Numbered from the stretch's first letter, positions 1 to 8,391 are shown. The stretch is 46,871 nucleotides of DNA from a bacterium (GCA_021799595.1 JAJZAF010000007.1:1-46871), one strand, 5' to 3'. Made by a program: numbers and translations. The notes: generated from the letters alone by a model not told the origin.

Positions 1-147
1 GGTTCGAAGCTAGTGCATCCCTGGTCGTCTTCCGAAAGCTTTGAATCTCAGTTATTTGTTTTGGTGTCACTTGACATATTGTCAGGCAGTGACGAAAGGT
101 GTGCAAGTGAAAATGTTATGTCTTTAGACACCCTGCGACCGTTTTAG
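1..147 (+). CDS. possible 3' end of an unknown gene (partial)
   Basis: Frame 1 is open from the first base of the window to a TAG at 145-147, about 48 residues. I recognise no family. The residues (many Ser, Leu, Val, with acidic patches) are compatible with the C-terminus of a real protein that begins left of the window. An open frame this short can also occur by chance, so this is a weak call. The hairpin at 270-304 could terminate it. Confidence 0.2.
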   Translation, partial: GSKLVHPWSSSESFESQLFVLVSLDILSGSDERCASENVMSLDTLRPF

Positions 148-269
148 ATATTTATAAATAATGCCAGGCATATTATACATAAGCACTATTAAATATTAAA
201 ATCTTACTTTTGCCTCTTGTAACAAGACTCGAATCTGCTGTCGCAAAAATGTTTGAATATGAGTAGGCT

Positions 270-304
270 TTTAGTGGTGTCCTTGTGTGACAAGGACCAC
301 TAAA
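270..304. terminator. strong hairpin beside the insertion sequence
   Basis: The arm at 270-285 pairs with 291-304 around a 5-nt loop (tgtga); the left arm has two unpaired bases (gt). The stem is about 14 bp. No clear U-run follows on the + strand, so it may be a processed-end hairpin or IS-flank structure rather than a classical terminator. Confidence 0.4.
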
Positions 305-317
305 CGGTAATATTTTG

Positions 318-336
318 GACCCACACTCACTTTTTT
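318..336 (+). repeat. left terminal inverted repeat of the IS
   Basis: It matches the complement of 1429-1446 with one mismatch. It contains the TGA stop (327-329) of the full-length transposase frame. Confidence 0.7.
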
Positions 337-1367
337 CCTCCTCTCTGTAGACTAATGGGTGGAAGCAATGGTGTACGCAGAAGACGCTGCAGATATTCCC
401 AGGCTTGTCGGAACCTGCTGAGTCGTTTTTTCGGATGGGACGTCAGTTGCGGCAGATCTTTGGTGGCATAGTACCATAGAAACTACCAACCGAGGAAAAC
501 AAACAGTAGTAAGTTTCGTATGACCCGGGGCATTTTAACCCGTTGCCACTCCAGTCGCTGTAACCACTTAACATCCTTGAAGGCCTCTTCAATCTCGAAC
601 CGCTTTTTGTAGCGGTTCAGGACCATACGTCTGGTAACTTCCTCCGGTAGATTGGTGAGCAAGAACCAAGGCTCAGGATCTTTCATGCCTTCCCGGTAAT
701 CGGAGCGAACCAGCCGGAGTTTATGGCTGTGGTAGGTAATGGGAAGTTCCTCATGGCTAATGTCGTGAATCGGTTCTTTCCACCAGCTCGGATCCCAGGG
801 AAGCTGGACGAGCTTGTTACTCTTGGTGCGGGCAATGAAGCAGATCAGGAATGCTGCGAACAGTGTGAATAGCCTGTCGGAGGCAAACCACCGATCCACA
901 ACTAGAACCAGCTGGAGATTAGGTGCCTGTTGGCTCAGGAATACAAACAGCTCCTCAAGCGCTAGCAGGAGTGGTGCGATGAGTCCCGTTTCGGAGGCAT
1001 TAACCTGACACCATATCGGTATGGCCTTGCCTTTATGGTGGGAGATTGCCAGGACGGCAATACAAAAAGCATCAAATTGCGAATGATCTAATGAGCAGTA
1101 CTAGTAACCCTTTTTGGTTGCCAGAGCCTCAGTTATGAGCAGTTGTTGTAGTTGGTCACCCAAAGCCTGGTCTAAGACAAGTCGCCGGATACGGTTCTCG
1201 CCAGTGAAACGGTTGAGGCCTAAGCTTCTACCAGCAGCATTCAGGGAGTTAAACTCTCGGATTGAGAATTGCTCAACTCCCAGAGAGAAGCGCCTGACTT
1301 TGGCTTTTGTAATGTAGGTTTGCTGTAACTTCTTTACAGCGGTTGCCATCTTTTGTATTGTAGACAT
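327..1367 (-). pseudogene. IS4-family transposase interrupted by two in-frame TAG codons
   Basis: DDE transposase of about 346 codons that would cut and paste the element. The frame runs ATG at 1367 to TGA at 327-329, but TAG codons occur at 1101-1103 and 483-485. All three parts are in the same frame and read through as one coherent protein. The central part has the first catalytic Asp (LDHSQFDAF, then a KGKAIPIW segment) and the second (VLVVDRWFASDRLF). The next part has the IS4 signature Y-x2-R-x3-E-x6-K in YKKRFEIEEAFKDVK. The tail after the second TAG continues as FLWYYATKDLPQL and ends at TGA inside the terminal repeat. Catalytic residues are intact and no frameshift is present. Most likely two nonsense mutations inactivated it recently. 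Amber readthrough or origin in a TAG-recoded host is an alternative, since TAG is a normal stop in neighbouring genes. Confidence 0.8.
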
Positions 1368-1428
1368 GAAAACGACCTTTCTGTTTTTGTTTTGACACTT
1401 CTACAGTAGGTCGTTTTACTTAACTGGC

Positions 1429-1446
1429 AAAAAGTGAATGTGGGTC
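1429..1446 (-). repeat. right terminal inverted repeat of the IS
   Basis: Complementary to 318-335 with one mismatch. It lies about 60 bp upstream of the transposase start. Confidence 0.7.
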
Positions 1447-1448
1447 AG

Positions 1449-1477
1449 TTTTGGAATCCATAGCGCTTATGTATAAT
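1449..1477 (+). promoter_or_regulatory. sigma70-like promoter for the gene at 1517
   Basis: A perfect -10 box TATAAT is at 1472-1477, with a poor -35 candidate TTTTGG at 1449-1454 (17-bp spacer). The -35 region abuts the right end of the insertion sequence, so the IS may have replaced or altered it. Confidence 0.5.
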
Positions 1478-1516
1478 AGTTTATGGTATTCCTATGTATT
1501 CCTCAGGTAACTAGCT

Positions 1517-2962
1517 ATGGATAAAGATGAAAATACGGACAATTCACTAACTTCAGATGATGAACCCTTGCCGCTCGGGGAACCCCTGCACCAAGCATCG
1601 CCATCCGAGTCCAGCAATACCGAAGCGCCAGCTCCGGAGGCTCCAACAGTAAATAATCCTACTGAATCGACACCAGAACCAACTAGTGCGGAGCCGACAT
1701 CACCCTCTTCCCCTTTGACGAACTATCCCTCTCCGCTCGAGCCTGCCACTAGTGTTAACCCAACTGACGCTGAGCCTTCTGTCGCAACATCACCGGAGCC
1801 AACTTCGCCCCCCGTCGTAGTAAGCAGCGATTCTCAGTCAGGTGAATCAACTACCTCCGCAGTTGGGGATATGCCAACAAATGTTCCCTCGCAGGTGCCA
1901 CCTGTATCACCCAATCCGTCTTCTTCCCACAAGCGCTTCAAACTGATGATTATTGTCTTAGTTGGCCTGCTTATTATCTGTGGTGGCTTCGCGGTTGCGT
2001 ACGTTGCTATGACTCTCCCTAATAAACCATCTAGTCTTCTAAAAGCTGCCATGCTTAACACGCTGAAAGCAAATAACTTTAGTTTTACAACCACAGAAAC
2101 CTATCAGTCAGGAAGTAAATCTCAAATCTCGCCATTCACCGTTGACGCAAATGGGCAGATAAACAGAAGCGAGAAAGCTTATGCCTTGAATATTAGTTTC
2201 TCGGGGTTTGGAGTTAATAACATCGGCTTGGAGGGACGTTTCGTTAATCAAAACTTATATATTAAAGCAAATGGCTTAAACGCTATTGCAGGACTACTTG
2301 GTTCAATTGACCCGTCAATGAGTAGTTCAATCAACACTCTAGCAAATGACCTCTCTAATCAGTGGATAGAAATTGACCACTCGCTGTTAAGTGAAGCAGG
2401 GATTAGCTGCTACTTGAATGACAATCTTAGTTTTAATCAAAACGATATTAATATGATTAATGACGACTACAATGAGCATCCTTTTTTGACTATTAATAGT
2501 TCTTCAAATGTCACGCTGAATTCCCAGCCGGCAGAAGAGTTTCAAGTAACAGCGTCAAACAAACAAACGCTTGCCTTTGTTGCTAATCTAGAGAACTTGT
2601 CTCTTGTTAAGTCGGCTGAGCAATGCAAAGGCGGCTCGGGGATACCGAGTTTATTCAAGTCTTTGGGTGGAACCAAAGCAACTAACTCAACGACACACCT
2701 GACATTATGGGTCAATAAAAGTATGAAACAGATTACTCAAATACGTACAACAGAAAATCTGCCCAACAATGGAGGTAGTGTAGCCGTGACGGTACAGCAG
2801 GTGCCAAACGCTGCCACTTCTATTACTGCTCCATCAAATGCTGAGTCAGTTGACCAGGTAATAGTCAAGCTGCAGCCTGTTCTTAACCAGCTCAATATTT
2901 CTAACCTCAACCTCAACAGCTTAAAGCAAAGCTTTGTTAGCAACGCTAAGTCAAGCATTTAG
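1517..2962 (+). CDS. single-pass membrane protein with Pro/Ser/Thr-rich N-terminus and extracytoplasmic domain
   Basis: 481 residues. Residues 1-140 are low-complexity Pro, Ser, Thr and Glu. A strongly hydrophobic helix follows at about 143-168 (KLMIIVLVGLLIICGG). The remaining 310 residues look like an extracytoplasmic beta-rich domain with repeated SFSG, TVDANGQ and NVTL-type strands and two Cys (in ISCYL and EQCKGG) that could form a disulfide. The layout (cytoplasmic disordered tail, one helix, outer domain) suggests type II topology. The lipid- or cargo-binding LppX-like fold is a guess only. The start is supported by an AGG-type ribosome site at 1505-1510 and a TATAAT box at 1472. It is monocistronic between the IS and the hydrolase promoter. 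Function unknown. Confidence 0.8.
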   Translation: MDKDENTDNSLTSDDEPLPLGEPLHQASPSESSNTEAPAPEAPTVNNPTESTPEPTSAEPTSPSSPLTNYPSPLEPATSVNPTDAEPSVATSPEPTSPPVVVSSDSQSGESTTSAVGDMPTNVPSQVPPVSPNPSSSHKRFKLMIIVLVGLLIICGGFAVAYVAMTLPNKPSSLLKAAMLNTLKANNFSFTTTETYQSGSKSQISPFTVDANGQINRSEKAYALNISFSGFGVNNIGLEGRFVNQNLYIKANGLNAIAGLLGSIDPSMSSSINTLANDLSNQWIEIDHSLLSEAGISCYLNDNLSFNQNDINMINDDYNEHPFLTINSSSNVTLNSQPAEEFQVTASNKQTLAFVANLENLSLVKSAEQCKGGSGIPSLFKSLGGTKATNSTTHLTLWVNKSMKQITQIRTTENLPNNGGSVAVTVQQVPNAATSITAPSNAESVDQVIVKLQPVLNQLNISNLNLNSLKQSFVSNAKSSI

Positions 2963-2997
2963 TGCTCATCAAAAAACATAAGGTCTTCAAACCTAGG

Positions 2998-3003
2998 TAT
3001 AAT
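2998..3003 (+). promoter_or_regulatory. -10 box TATAAT before the hydrolase-murF pair
   Basis: A perfect TATAAT lies 11 nt before the ATG at 3015, leaving room for a leader of only about 4-5 nt. No Shine-Dalgarno sequence is visible. The -35 region is poor. Confidence 0.55.
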
Positions 3004-3014
3004 AAAAGCTGCTT

Positions 3015-3767
3015 ATGCAAGTCGTTGTTCAGGATCTTGTGACTAACTGTGACCTTTCAGGTAAAGGGAAGTTGGTGCTTTTATTGCATGGTTGGGGAGA
3101 CAACTTGCACGGTCTGCGAAACCTTCACAAAACGTTATCTAGTAAGTATCAAGTGCTGTCACTTGATCTCCCTGGTTTTGGCAATACTGACGCGCCAACG
3201 ACAGTGTGGGGGCTTGATGAGTATGGTAAATTTGTCGCGGCTTTATTAAAAAAGCTGGAACTGAAACAGCCCTATGCGGTGATCGGCCATAGTAACGGCG
3301 GAGCTATTGCTATTCGTATGGTTGCCCAAGGTCTATTAAACCCTGAGCGAATAATACTGATTGCAGCATCAGGTATTCGCTCCGATCAATCGGTAAGGCG
3401 TCTCGCTTTTCAGGTAATTGCCAAAACAGGCAATATCGCGACGGCTTGGCTACCGGAGCGTTACCGTGGAGTATTGCGCCGCAGTCTCTATGGTGCGGCT
3501 GGGTCAGATTTGTATGTTATGCCACAGTTGCAAGAGACTTTCAAAAAAACAGTGCGTCAGGATGTGCAGGTAGATGCCGAAAAAATCCATATACCAACGC
3601 TACTTATCTATGCTCGTGATGATGATATAGTGCCACTGAGTTACGGTCGCCGTTATCACCATCTCATAAACGACTCAATACTTGCTATTATTGAAAGCGG
3701 TGGTCATTTTGTGCATCAAAAACAACCAACACAGGTATTAGAGCATATTGAAAGGTTTCTGGCATGA
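3015..3767 (+). CDS. alpha/beta hydrolase
   Basis: 250 residues with the complete alpha/beta-hydrolase fold pattern. There is an oxyanion strand LLLHGWGDN near residue 23, the nucleophile elbow GHSNGG (Ser near residue 94), an acid in YARDDDIVPL and the His in SGGHFVHQ near the end. The family includes esterases, lipases and C-C hydrolases, so the substrate cannot be told from sequence. Its stop overlaps the start of the MurF-like gene by 4 nt (ATGA), which implies translational coupling and hints at a role in envelope or peptidoglycan precursor metabolism. No signal peptide, so it is cytoplasmic. The start has a TATAAT 11 nt upstream and no ribosome site, suggesting a nearly leaderless mRNA. 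Confidence 0.85.
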   Translation: MQVVVQDLVTNCDLSGKGKLVLLLHGWGDNLHGLRNLHKTLSSKYQVLSLDLPGFGNTDAPTTVWGLDEYGKFVAALLKKLELKQPYAVIGHSNGGAIAIRMVAQGLLNPERIILIAASGIRSDQSVRRLAFQVIAKTGNIATAWLPERYRGVLRRSLYGAAGSDLYVMPQLQETFKKTVRQDVQVDAEKIHIPTLLIYARDDDIVPLSYGRRYHHLINDSILAIIESGGHFVHQKQPTQVLEHIERFLA

Positions 3768-5194
3768 TAAATCAACTGCTAAGTCTTTATTCACCTCACT
3801 ACCCAAAGATTTTGGTATATATGCTGCAAGCTAGTGAGTATAAGATTGGACCATACATCGCCTGGCTGCATAGAACAAAGAACTTCAATACTGTTAGTGA
3901 GCGTCGCACACTTAACCTTACGAAACCTGCACGCTTGCTGCTTTCGGCGCTTGGACTTGGTATTCTTGCGCAAATCTTTGCTGGCCTTCTGCTCATATAT
4001 CTCGGCATTTGGCATCACTTGGCTGGTGGCATTGTTTTCGGCGTAGCCGTCCTCATCAGCTATCCCTTACTTTGGCCATACCTTCTCCTTATACCTTTGC
4101 TACTGGGCAGAGCACTCGTTGATATTCCGACTGAAACACGAGCAGCTCATCAGACTCAAGATGCTCTCGCTCAACATAAGAGTATTAAGATTGCTGTGAC
4201 TGGCAGTTATGGCAAGACGACTATGAAAGAACTGCTTTTGACTGTGCTAGGTGAAGGCTTTACGGTAGCTGCAACACCAGGCAATAAGAACGTGACCAAA
4301 AGTCATGCACAGTTTGTGAAAGGACTAACAGGCAAAGAGGATATTCTTGTTATTGAATATGGCGAAGGAGCCCCAGGTGACGTTGCCCGTTTTGCTCAAA
4401 TAACTTCTCCTACCCATGCTGTTATCACCGGTCTAGCACCGGCTCACCTAGATAAATACAAGACACTGGCGGCAGCCGGGAAAGATATCTTTTCTGTGGC
4501 GGATTACCTAAAAGGGGAACAAGTGTACGTTCATGGTGATGAAAATGTCCAGCCCTTCCTCAAAAAGAGTTACAAAGTTTTTGATGAACATAGCGCGCTT
4601 GGCTGGCGAGTGTCTGACGTGACAGTGTCATTAGGCGGTACAAGCTTTAATATGACGAAAGGTAAAACTACGCTGAAACTTAAGAGTGGCCTCATCGGCG
4701 CACATCAGGTAGCTTACTTGTCTTTTGTAGCTGCCCTCAGTCGAGAGCTGGGTATGAGTGACGAAGATATTAAAAATGGTATCGCAAAAACAATGCCGTT
4801 TGAACACCGGATGCAGCCATATCGTTTGCACGGTGCTTGGATTATTGACGACACGTATAACGGTAATTTAGAAGGCATTCGGGCTGGTACGCGACTTTTG
4901 AAAACGCTGCCAGCACGGCGCAAGCTATACGTCACTCCGGGCCTTGTTGATCAAGGGGAGGAGACAGAGAAGGTTCATAAAATAATCGGTAAACTTATTG
5001 CTGATGCTAAACCAGACATGGTAGTTCTGATGCAGAATTCGGTTACAAAGTACATTCAGGAAGGACTCAAGGGCTATAAAGGCGAGATTGTGCTTGAACC
5101 AAAGCCACTGGATTTTTACACTAATTTGGCACAGTTCGTGGCTGAAGGCGATTTAGTGTTGATGCAGAACGATTGGCCGGACAACTACTCGTAG
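3764..5194 (+). CDS. membrane-anchored MurF-like Mur ligase
   Basis: 476 residues. Mur ligases use ATP to form amide bonds in peptidoglycan precursors; MurF adds D-Ala-D-Ala to the UDP-MurNAc-tripeptide. Visible elements: P-loop GSYGKTT (about residues 147-153), ATPGNKNVTKSH, the metal/substrate acid in VIEYGEGAPGD, APAHLDKYKT, and a C-terminal domain opening with the MurF-like IDDTYNGNLEG. The usual MurF N-terminal uridine-binding domain is not recognisable. Residues about 48-125 are instead strongly hydrophobic (two to three membrane helices), preceded by about 45 polar residues. It overlaps the hydrolase and is followed by ddl, the maker of the MurF co-substrate. A membrane-bound lipid-linked substrate, or a related amide ligase of the CapB/PgsB type, is possible. 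Confidence 0.8.
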   Translation: MINQLLSLYSPHYPKILVYMLQASEYKIGPYIAWLHRTKNFNTVSERRTLNLTKPARLLLSALGLGILAQIFAGLLLIYLGIWHHLAGGIVFGVAVLISYPLLWPYLLLIPLLLGRALVDIPTETRAAHQTQDALAQHKSIKIAVTGSYGKTTMKELLLTVLGEGFTVAATPGNKNVTKSHAQFVKGLTGKEDILVIEYGEGAPGDVARFAQITSPTHAVITGLAPAHLDKYKTLAAAGKDIFSVADYLKGEQVYVHGDENVQPFLKKSYKVFDEHSALGWRVSDVTVSLGGTSFNMTKGKTTLKLKSGLIGAHQVAYLSFVAALSRELGMSDEDIKNGIAKTMPFEHRMQPYRLHGAWIIDDTYNGNLEGIRAGTRLLKTLPARRKLYVTPGLVDQGEETEKVHKIIGKLIADAKPDMVVLMQNSVTKYIQEGLKGYKGEIVLEPKPLDFYTNLAQFVAEGDLVLMQNDWPDNYS

Positions 5195-5201
5195 AAGACT
5201 A

Positions 5202-5229
5202 TTGTAATTGTAAAGTGCACCCGTATAGA
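5202..5229 (+). promoter_or_regulatory. promoter for ddl
   Basis: TTGTAA (5202-5207), a 16-bp spacer and TATAGA (5224-5229), leaving only 8 nt to the ATG at 5238. There is no ribosome site, so the transcript is probably leaderless. Confidence 0.5.
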
Positions 5230-5237
5230 CTAGTTAC

Positions 5238-6404
5238 ATGGAAACAGTTGCGGTTATCTTCGGCGGACGTAGTACCGAGCATGACGTCTCCATCATCACG
5301 GCTATTCGTAGCATCATAAAACCTCTGGAGCTGACCAAACACTTTCGGGTTGAGGCTGTCTATGTCAGTAAAGACGGTAGTTGGTACTGGGATGAAAAAC
5401 TGAAAGACATCACACTCTATACATCTGGGGATATTACTGGTTTTCTCAATAAACATCATACACTCAATGTTCAATTTGACGGTGGTCTGACTTTTTTTAA
5501 AACAAGCGGTATTACCGGTCGAAAAACTACCCAAAAAATAGATATTGTTTTTCCGAGTATGCATGGTACACACGGTGAAGACGGAGCATTAATGGGTGTT
5601 CTGGATATGGCGAATGTGCCGTACGTCGGTTGTGGTGTTCGTGCCTCGGCCATAGCTATGGACAAGGTCCTAGCCAAACAAGTAGTACAAGCAAATGGCC
5701 TCCCTGTCGTCCCATTTGTCTATTTTACAAAAGACCAAGTCGACACGGAGCCTCTGAAATGTCTGAAGATCATTACCGAGAAACTTCACTACCCATTATT
5801 TATTAAACCGGCTCATTTAGGCTCTAGTATCGGTATTAGTCATGCCAGTAATGACAAAGAACTTCAAAATGGTCTTGAAGTGGCTGTCCACTATGATGAT
5901 AAAGTTATTGTTGAAGAAGCGGTTCATAATCTTATTGAGGTGACGCTTCCTATTATGGGTAATAACGAACCAAAACCGGCTCTTTTAGAGCAGCCGCTAA
6001 CTTCTTCTGAAGACTTCTTTGATTTCGATACCAAATACATTGGCGGCAAAAAGGGAGGAAGTAAAAAAGGCGGAGTGAAAGGGGCACAAGGCTATAGTCA
6101 AATACCAGCTAAATTACCGAAGCAGTTAGAAAAACAGGCATTTGATCTTGGTCTGGCAGTATACCGAGCACTTGAGTGCAGCGGCATTGCCCGCATAGAC
6201 ATGCTGATTGACGAAAAAACTGGCGTAGTTTACTTCAATGAAGCCAATCCGCTGCCTGGTAGTCTCTATGCTCATAACTGGAATCGGGCTGGGGTGAGTA
6301 ATGTTGAATTAGTGAGCGAACTGATACGCTATGGCAAAGAACGTTTTGCTATTGAGCAGCAACTGAACACGACTTTTAAGACTAGCTTTCTTCAGCAATT
6401 TTAG
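5238..6404 (+). CDS. ddl: D-alanine-D-alanine ligase
   Basis: 388 residues, an ATP-grasp enzyme that joins two D-alanines for peptidoglycan. The N-terminal strand VAVIFGGRSTEHDVS is the Ddl hallmark. MHGTHGEDGALMGVLDM, the ATP-binding FIKPAHLGSSIGIS and the terminal metal site YFNEANPLPGSLY are all present. The omega loop has FFDFDTKYIGG followed by an unusual Lys/Gly-rich run (KKGGSKKGGVKG, about residues 272-283) not expected in standard enzymes, which makes the protein slightly long. Whether it makes D-Ala-D-Ala or D-Ala-D-Lac cannot be decided from these motifs. It sits directly after the MurF-like ligase that would use its product. Probable own promoter with a leaderless start. Confidence 0.95.
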   Translation: METVAVIFGGRSTEHDVSIITAIRSIIKPLELTKHFRVEAVYVSKDGSWYWDEKLKDITLYTSGDITGFLNKHHTLNVQFDGGLTFFKTSGITGRKTTQKIDIVFPSMHGTHGEDGALMGVLDMANVPYVGCGVRASAIAMDKVLAKQVVQANGLPVVPFVYFTKDQVDTEPLKCLKIITEKLHYPLFIKPAHLGSSIGISHASNDKELQNGLEVAVHYDDKVIVEEAVHNLIEVTLPIMGNNEPKPALLEQPLTSSEDFFDFDTKYIGGKKGGSKKGGVKGAQGYSQIPAKLPKQLEKQAFDLGLAVYRALECSGIARIDMLIDEKTGVVYFNEANPLPGSLYAHNWNRAGVSNVELVSELIRYGKERFAIEQQLNTTFKTSFLQQF

Positions 6405-6416
6405 CAGTCCTATTTA

Positions 6417-6438
6417 CCTCAGTTGCTGCCGACTGAGG
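6417..6438 (+). terminator. hairpin between ddl and guaA
   Basis: cctcagt (6417-6423) pairs perfectly with actgagg (6432-6438). There is no U-run. A second copy of actgagg lies at 6450-6456, ending one base before the guaA ATG, so the same left arm could instead pair over the guaA start. Confidence 0.4.
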
Positions 6439-6457
6439 CAATTTGCTAGACTGAGGT

Positions 6458-8350
6458 ATGGAACATCAGAAAGTGGCAATCCTTGATGCTGGCGGACAGT
6501 ATGTCGACCTGGTGCGCAAGGCTGTGGAGCGACAGGGTTTTAGAGCAGAAATATTACCGCTTAATACTCCACGACAGAAGCTTGAAGCCACCTATAAGGC
6601 TGTCATAATTTCAGGTAGTCCGGCCAGCTCACATGATCAGGCTGCACCGCAGCCGGATATGGATCTTTGGAATAGCCACTTGCCTATCCTCGGTATTTGC
6701 TATGGCATGCAGGCCATGGTCATCGCTTTTGGTGGGACAGTTATTAAAAATGCCATTCGAGAAGATGGACGGATTATGACAGAGGTCAATATGGCCCATC
6801 CATTATTTCAAGGATTGAGACGGCAATTCACGGCGCTCTTTACTCATGGAGACTTTGTTACGTCGCTACCACCAGATTTTGTTGTTCTCGGTTCGCATAC
6901 ATTACTTGACAATACGACAGTTTACTCGGCTATTGGCAAAGGGAATAAGCTGGGAGTGCAGTTTCATCCAGAGGTTTTTGACGATACACCAGGTGGCTAC
7001 CAACTATTCCATAATTTCCTGATTACTATTGCCGATCTGACACCGGATACGGCTTTCCATAAAGAGCGGCTTGCTCGTTTGATTAAGCAAAAACAACAGC
7101 AAATCAAGGAACAGGCAAACGAGCGTCCTGTTATAGCCTTTGTCAGCGGCGGTGTCGACTCGTCAGTAGCAGTGACATTAGCCACCAAAGTACTATCGCC
7201 AGATAAGCTACACGCCTTCTATATCGATAGTGGTTTTATGCGTGACGAAGATGGTTTGGTTGTTGAAATGTTGAAAGAAGCTAATTTGGTAGTAAAAAAG
7301 ATCGAAGCTGCCAAGGAATTTGAACAAGCCACGATTGAGTTAAAAGGAAAAACCTATGGACCGCTTAGTACGGTAACCGATCCTGAGCTGAAACGACAAA
7401 TTATTGGCAGAACTTTTATACAAATTCAGAATCGTCTAATTAAAGATTTAAAACTGACTGATGCGCTTTTATTACAAGGAACAAATGCAGCTGATCGGAT
7501 TGAGAGTGGCCACAGCAAAGGTGGCGTCCATACGATGACGATCAAGACTCATCATAACCAGGTACGTGAAGTGCAGGAGTTGAAACAGAGAGGTCGCTTG
7601 ATCGAACCGCTTGACGATCTCTTTAAGGATGAGATAAGAGAAATTGGCCGGCAGCTTGGCTTACCAGAAGAGCTTATTGAACGGCAGCCTTTTCCTGGCC
7701 CCGGCCTGGCGATTCGAATTATTTGCACCGAGAATCGTTCTTCATCAGTCCCGGCTGCCAATGTAAAGCCCATCATGGATTTTCTCAAGAATCACGGCTT
7801 TGAAACGTTGAGAGCTTGTCTTCTTCCAGTTAGAAGTGTTGGTGTTGGTGGCGATGAACGCTCGCATCTGTCTGTTATTGCCATTCAGCAACATAGTCTG
7901 AAGGCTGAACAACTAGCTGAACTGGGAACGGTCTTACCGGCTCATTTTCGAGGAGACATTAATCGAGTTATCTATGCGCTCGGGCTGAATGCAATAGATA
8001 GCTATACGCTTACGCCAACGCTCCTGAAAGAGGATGTACGGCGGCAGCTTCGTCAGGCTGATGCTATTGTCTTTGAGCTGATGCGCGAGTATCGTTTACT
8101 TGCAAAAATTGACCAATTTCCAGTGGTACTTTTGCCACTTTCGTTTAGTAAAGCGGGTGCCAGATCGATTGTGCTCAGACCAGTTCGCACCAGCAACTTT
8201 ATGACCGTGCAGGCAATGCTGCCTGGGCGTGATCTACCGCATGATTTCTTAAAAGAAGCAAACGAGCGTATTCTCCATAAGGTGTCTGGTATTTCTCAAG
8301 TTTTCCTCGACCTTACCAATAAACCGCCAGCTACTACAGAATGGGAATGA
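6458..8350 (+). CDS. guaA: GMP synthase (glutamine-hydrolysing), long form
   Basis: 630 residues. Converts XMP to GMP using glutamine and ATP. The class I amidotransferase domain has the nucleophile Cys81 in GICYGMQAM and the His in FHPEV. The ATP-pyrophosphatase loop is SGGVDSSVA (from residue 230), and the C-terminal dimerisation domain contains FPGPGLAIRI and ends in TTEWE. It is about 100 residues longer than the common bacterial enzyme (about 510-525). The extra length lies in the dimerisation region (LLPVRSVGVGGDERS, LTPTLLKEDV, LRQADAIVFELMRE, TSNFMTVQAMLPG), which resembles by memory the human-type enzyme with a duplicated dimerisation unit. Putative -10 TAGACT at 6447-6452 lies 5 nt from the ATG. 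Confidence 0.95.
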   Translation: MEHQKVAILDAGGQYVDLVRKAVERQGFRAEILPLNTPRQKLEATYKAVIISGSPASSHDQAAPQPDMDLWNSHLPILGICYGMQAMVIAFGGTVIKNAIREDGRIMTEVNMAHPLFQGLRRQFTALFTHGDFVTSLPPDFVVLGSHTLLDNTTVYSAIGKGNKLGVQFHPEVFDDTPGGYQLFHNFLITIADLTPDTAFHKERLARLIKQKQQQIKEQANERPVIAFVSGGVDSSVAVTLATKVLSPDKLHAFYIDSGFMRDEDGLVVEMLKEANLVVKKIEAAKEFEQATIELKGKTYGPLSTVTDPELKRQIIGRTFIQIQNRLIKDLKLTDALLLQGTNAADRIESGHSKGGVHTMTIKTHHNQVREVQELKQRGRLIEPLDDLFKDEIREIGRQLGLPEELIERQPFPGPGLAIRIICTENRSSSVPAANVKPIMDFLKNHGFETLRACLLPVRSVGVGGDERSHLSVIAIQQHSLKAEQLAELGTVLPAHFRGDINRVIYALGLNAIDSYTLTPTLLKEDVRRQLRQADAIVFELMREYRLLAKIDQFPVVLLPLSFSKAGARSIVLRPVRTSNFMTVQAMLPGRDLPHDFLKEANERILHKVSGISQVFLDLTNKPPATTEWE

Positions 8351-8391
8351 TGCTATAGAAGCAGTCACTCTTTACTGATAGGATAGAAGAC

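Larger units (their letters stand above)
318..1446 (-). mobile_element. IS4-family-like insertion sequence, about 1.13 kb
   Basis: Imperfect terminal inverted repeats bound the element: gacccacactcacttttt (318-335) and, on the other strand, gacccacattcacttttt (1429-1446), 17 of 18 matching. The single transposase frame fills almost the whole interior and its stop lies inside the left repeat. The heptamer ttttgga occurs at both ends (313-319 and 1449-1455) and may reflect the target duplication, but it overlaps the left end, so the exact boundary is uncertain. The right end lies just upstream of the promoter of the gene at 1517. Confidence 0.75.

Noticed and set aside
1-24. ggttcgaa at the window edge as a tRNA T-arm
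   Set aside because: The following bases do not pair as a T-stem and acceptor, and no CCA or anticodon arm can be fitted.
483-1103. TAG reassigned to a sense codon in this genome
   Set aside because: Housekeeping genes such as the one at 1517, ddl, the ATP-citrate lyase large subunit and the ABC permease end in TAG, with new genes or promoters directly after. Reassignment in the host is therefore unlikely.
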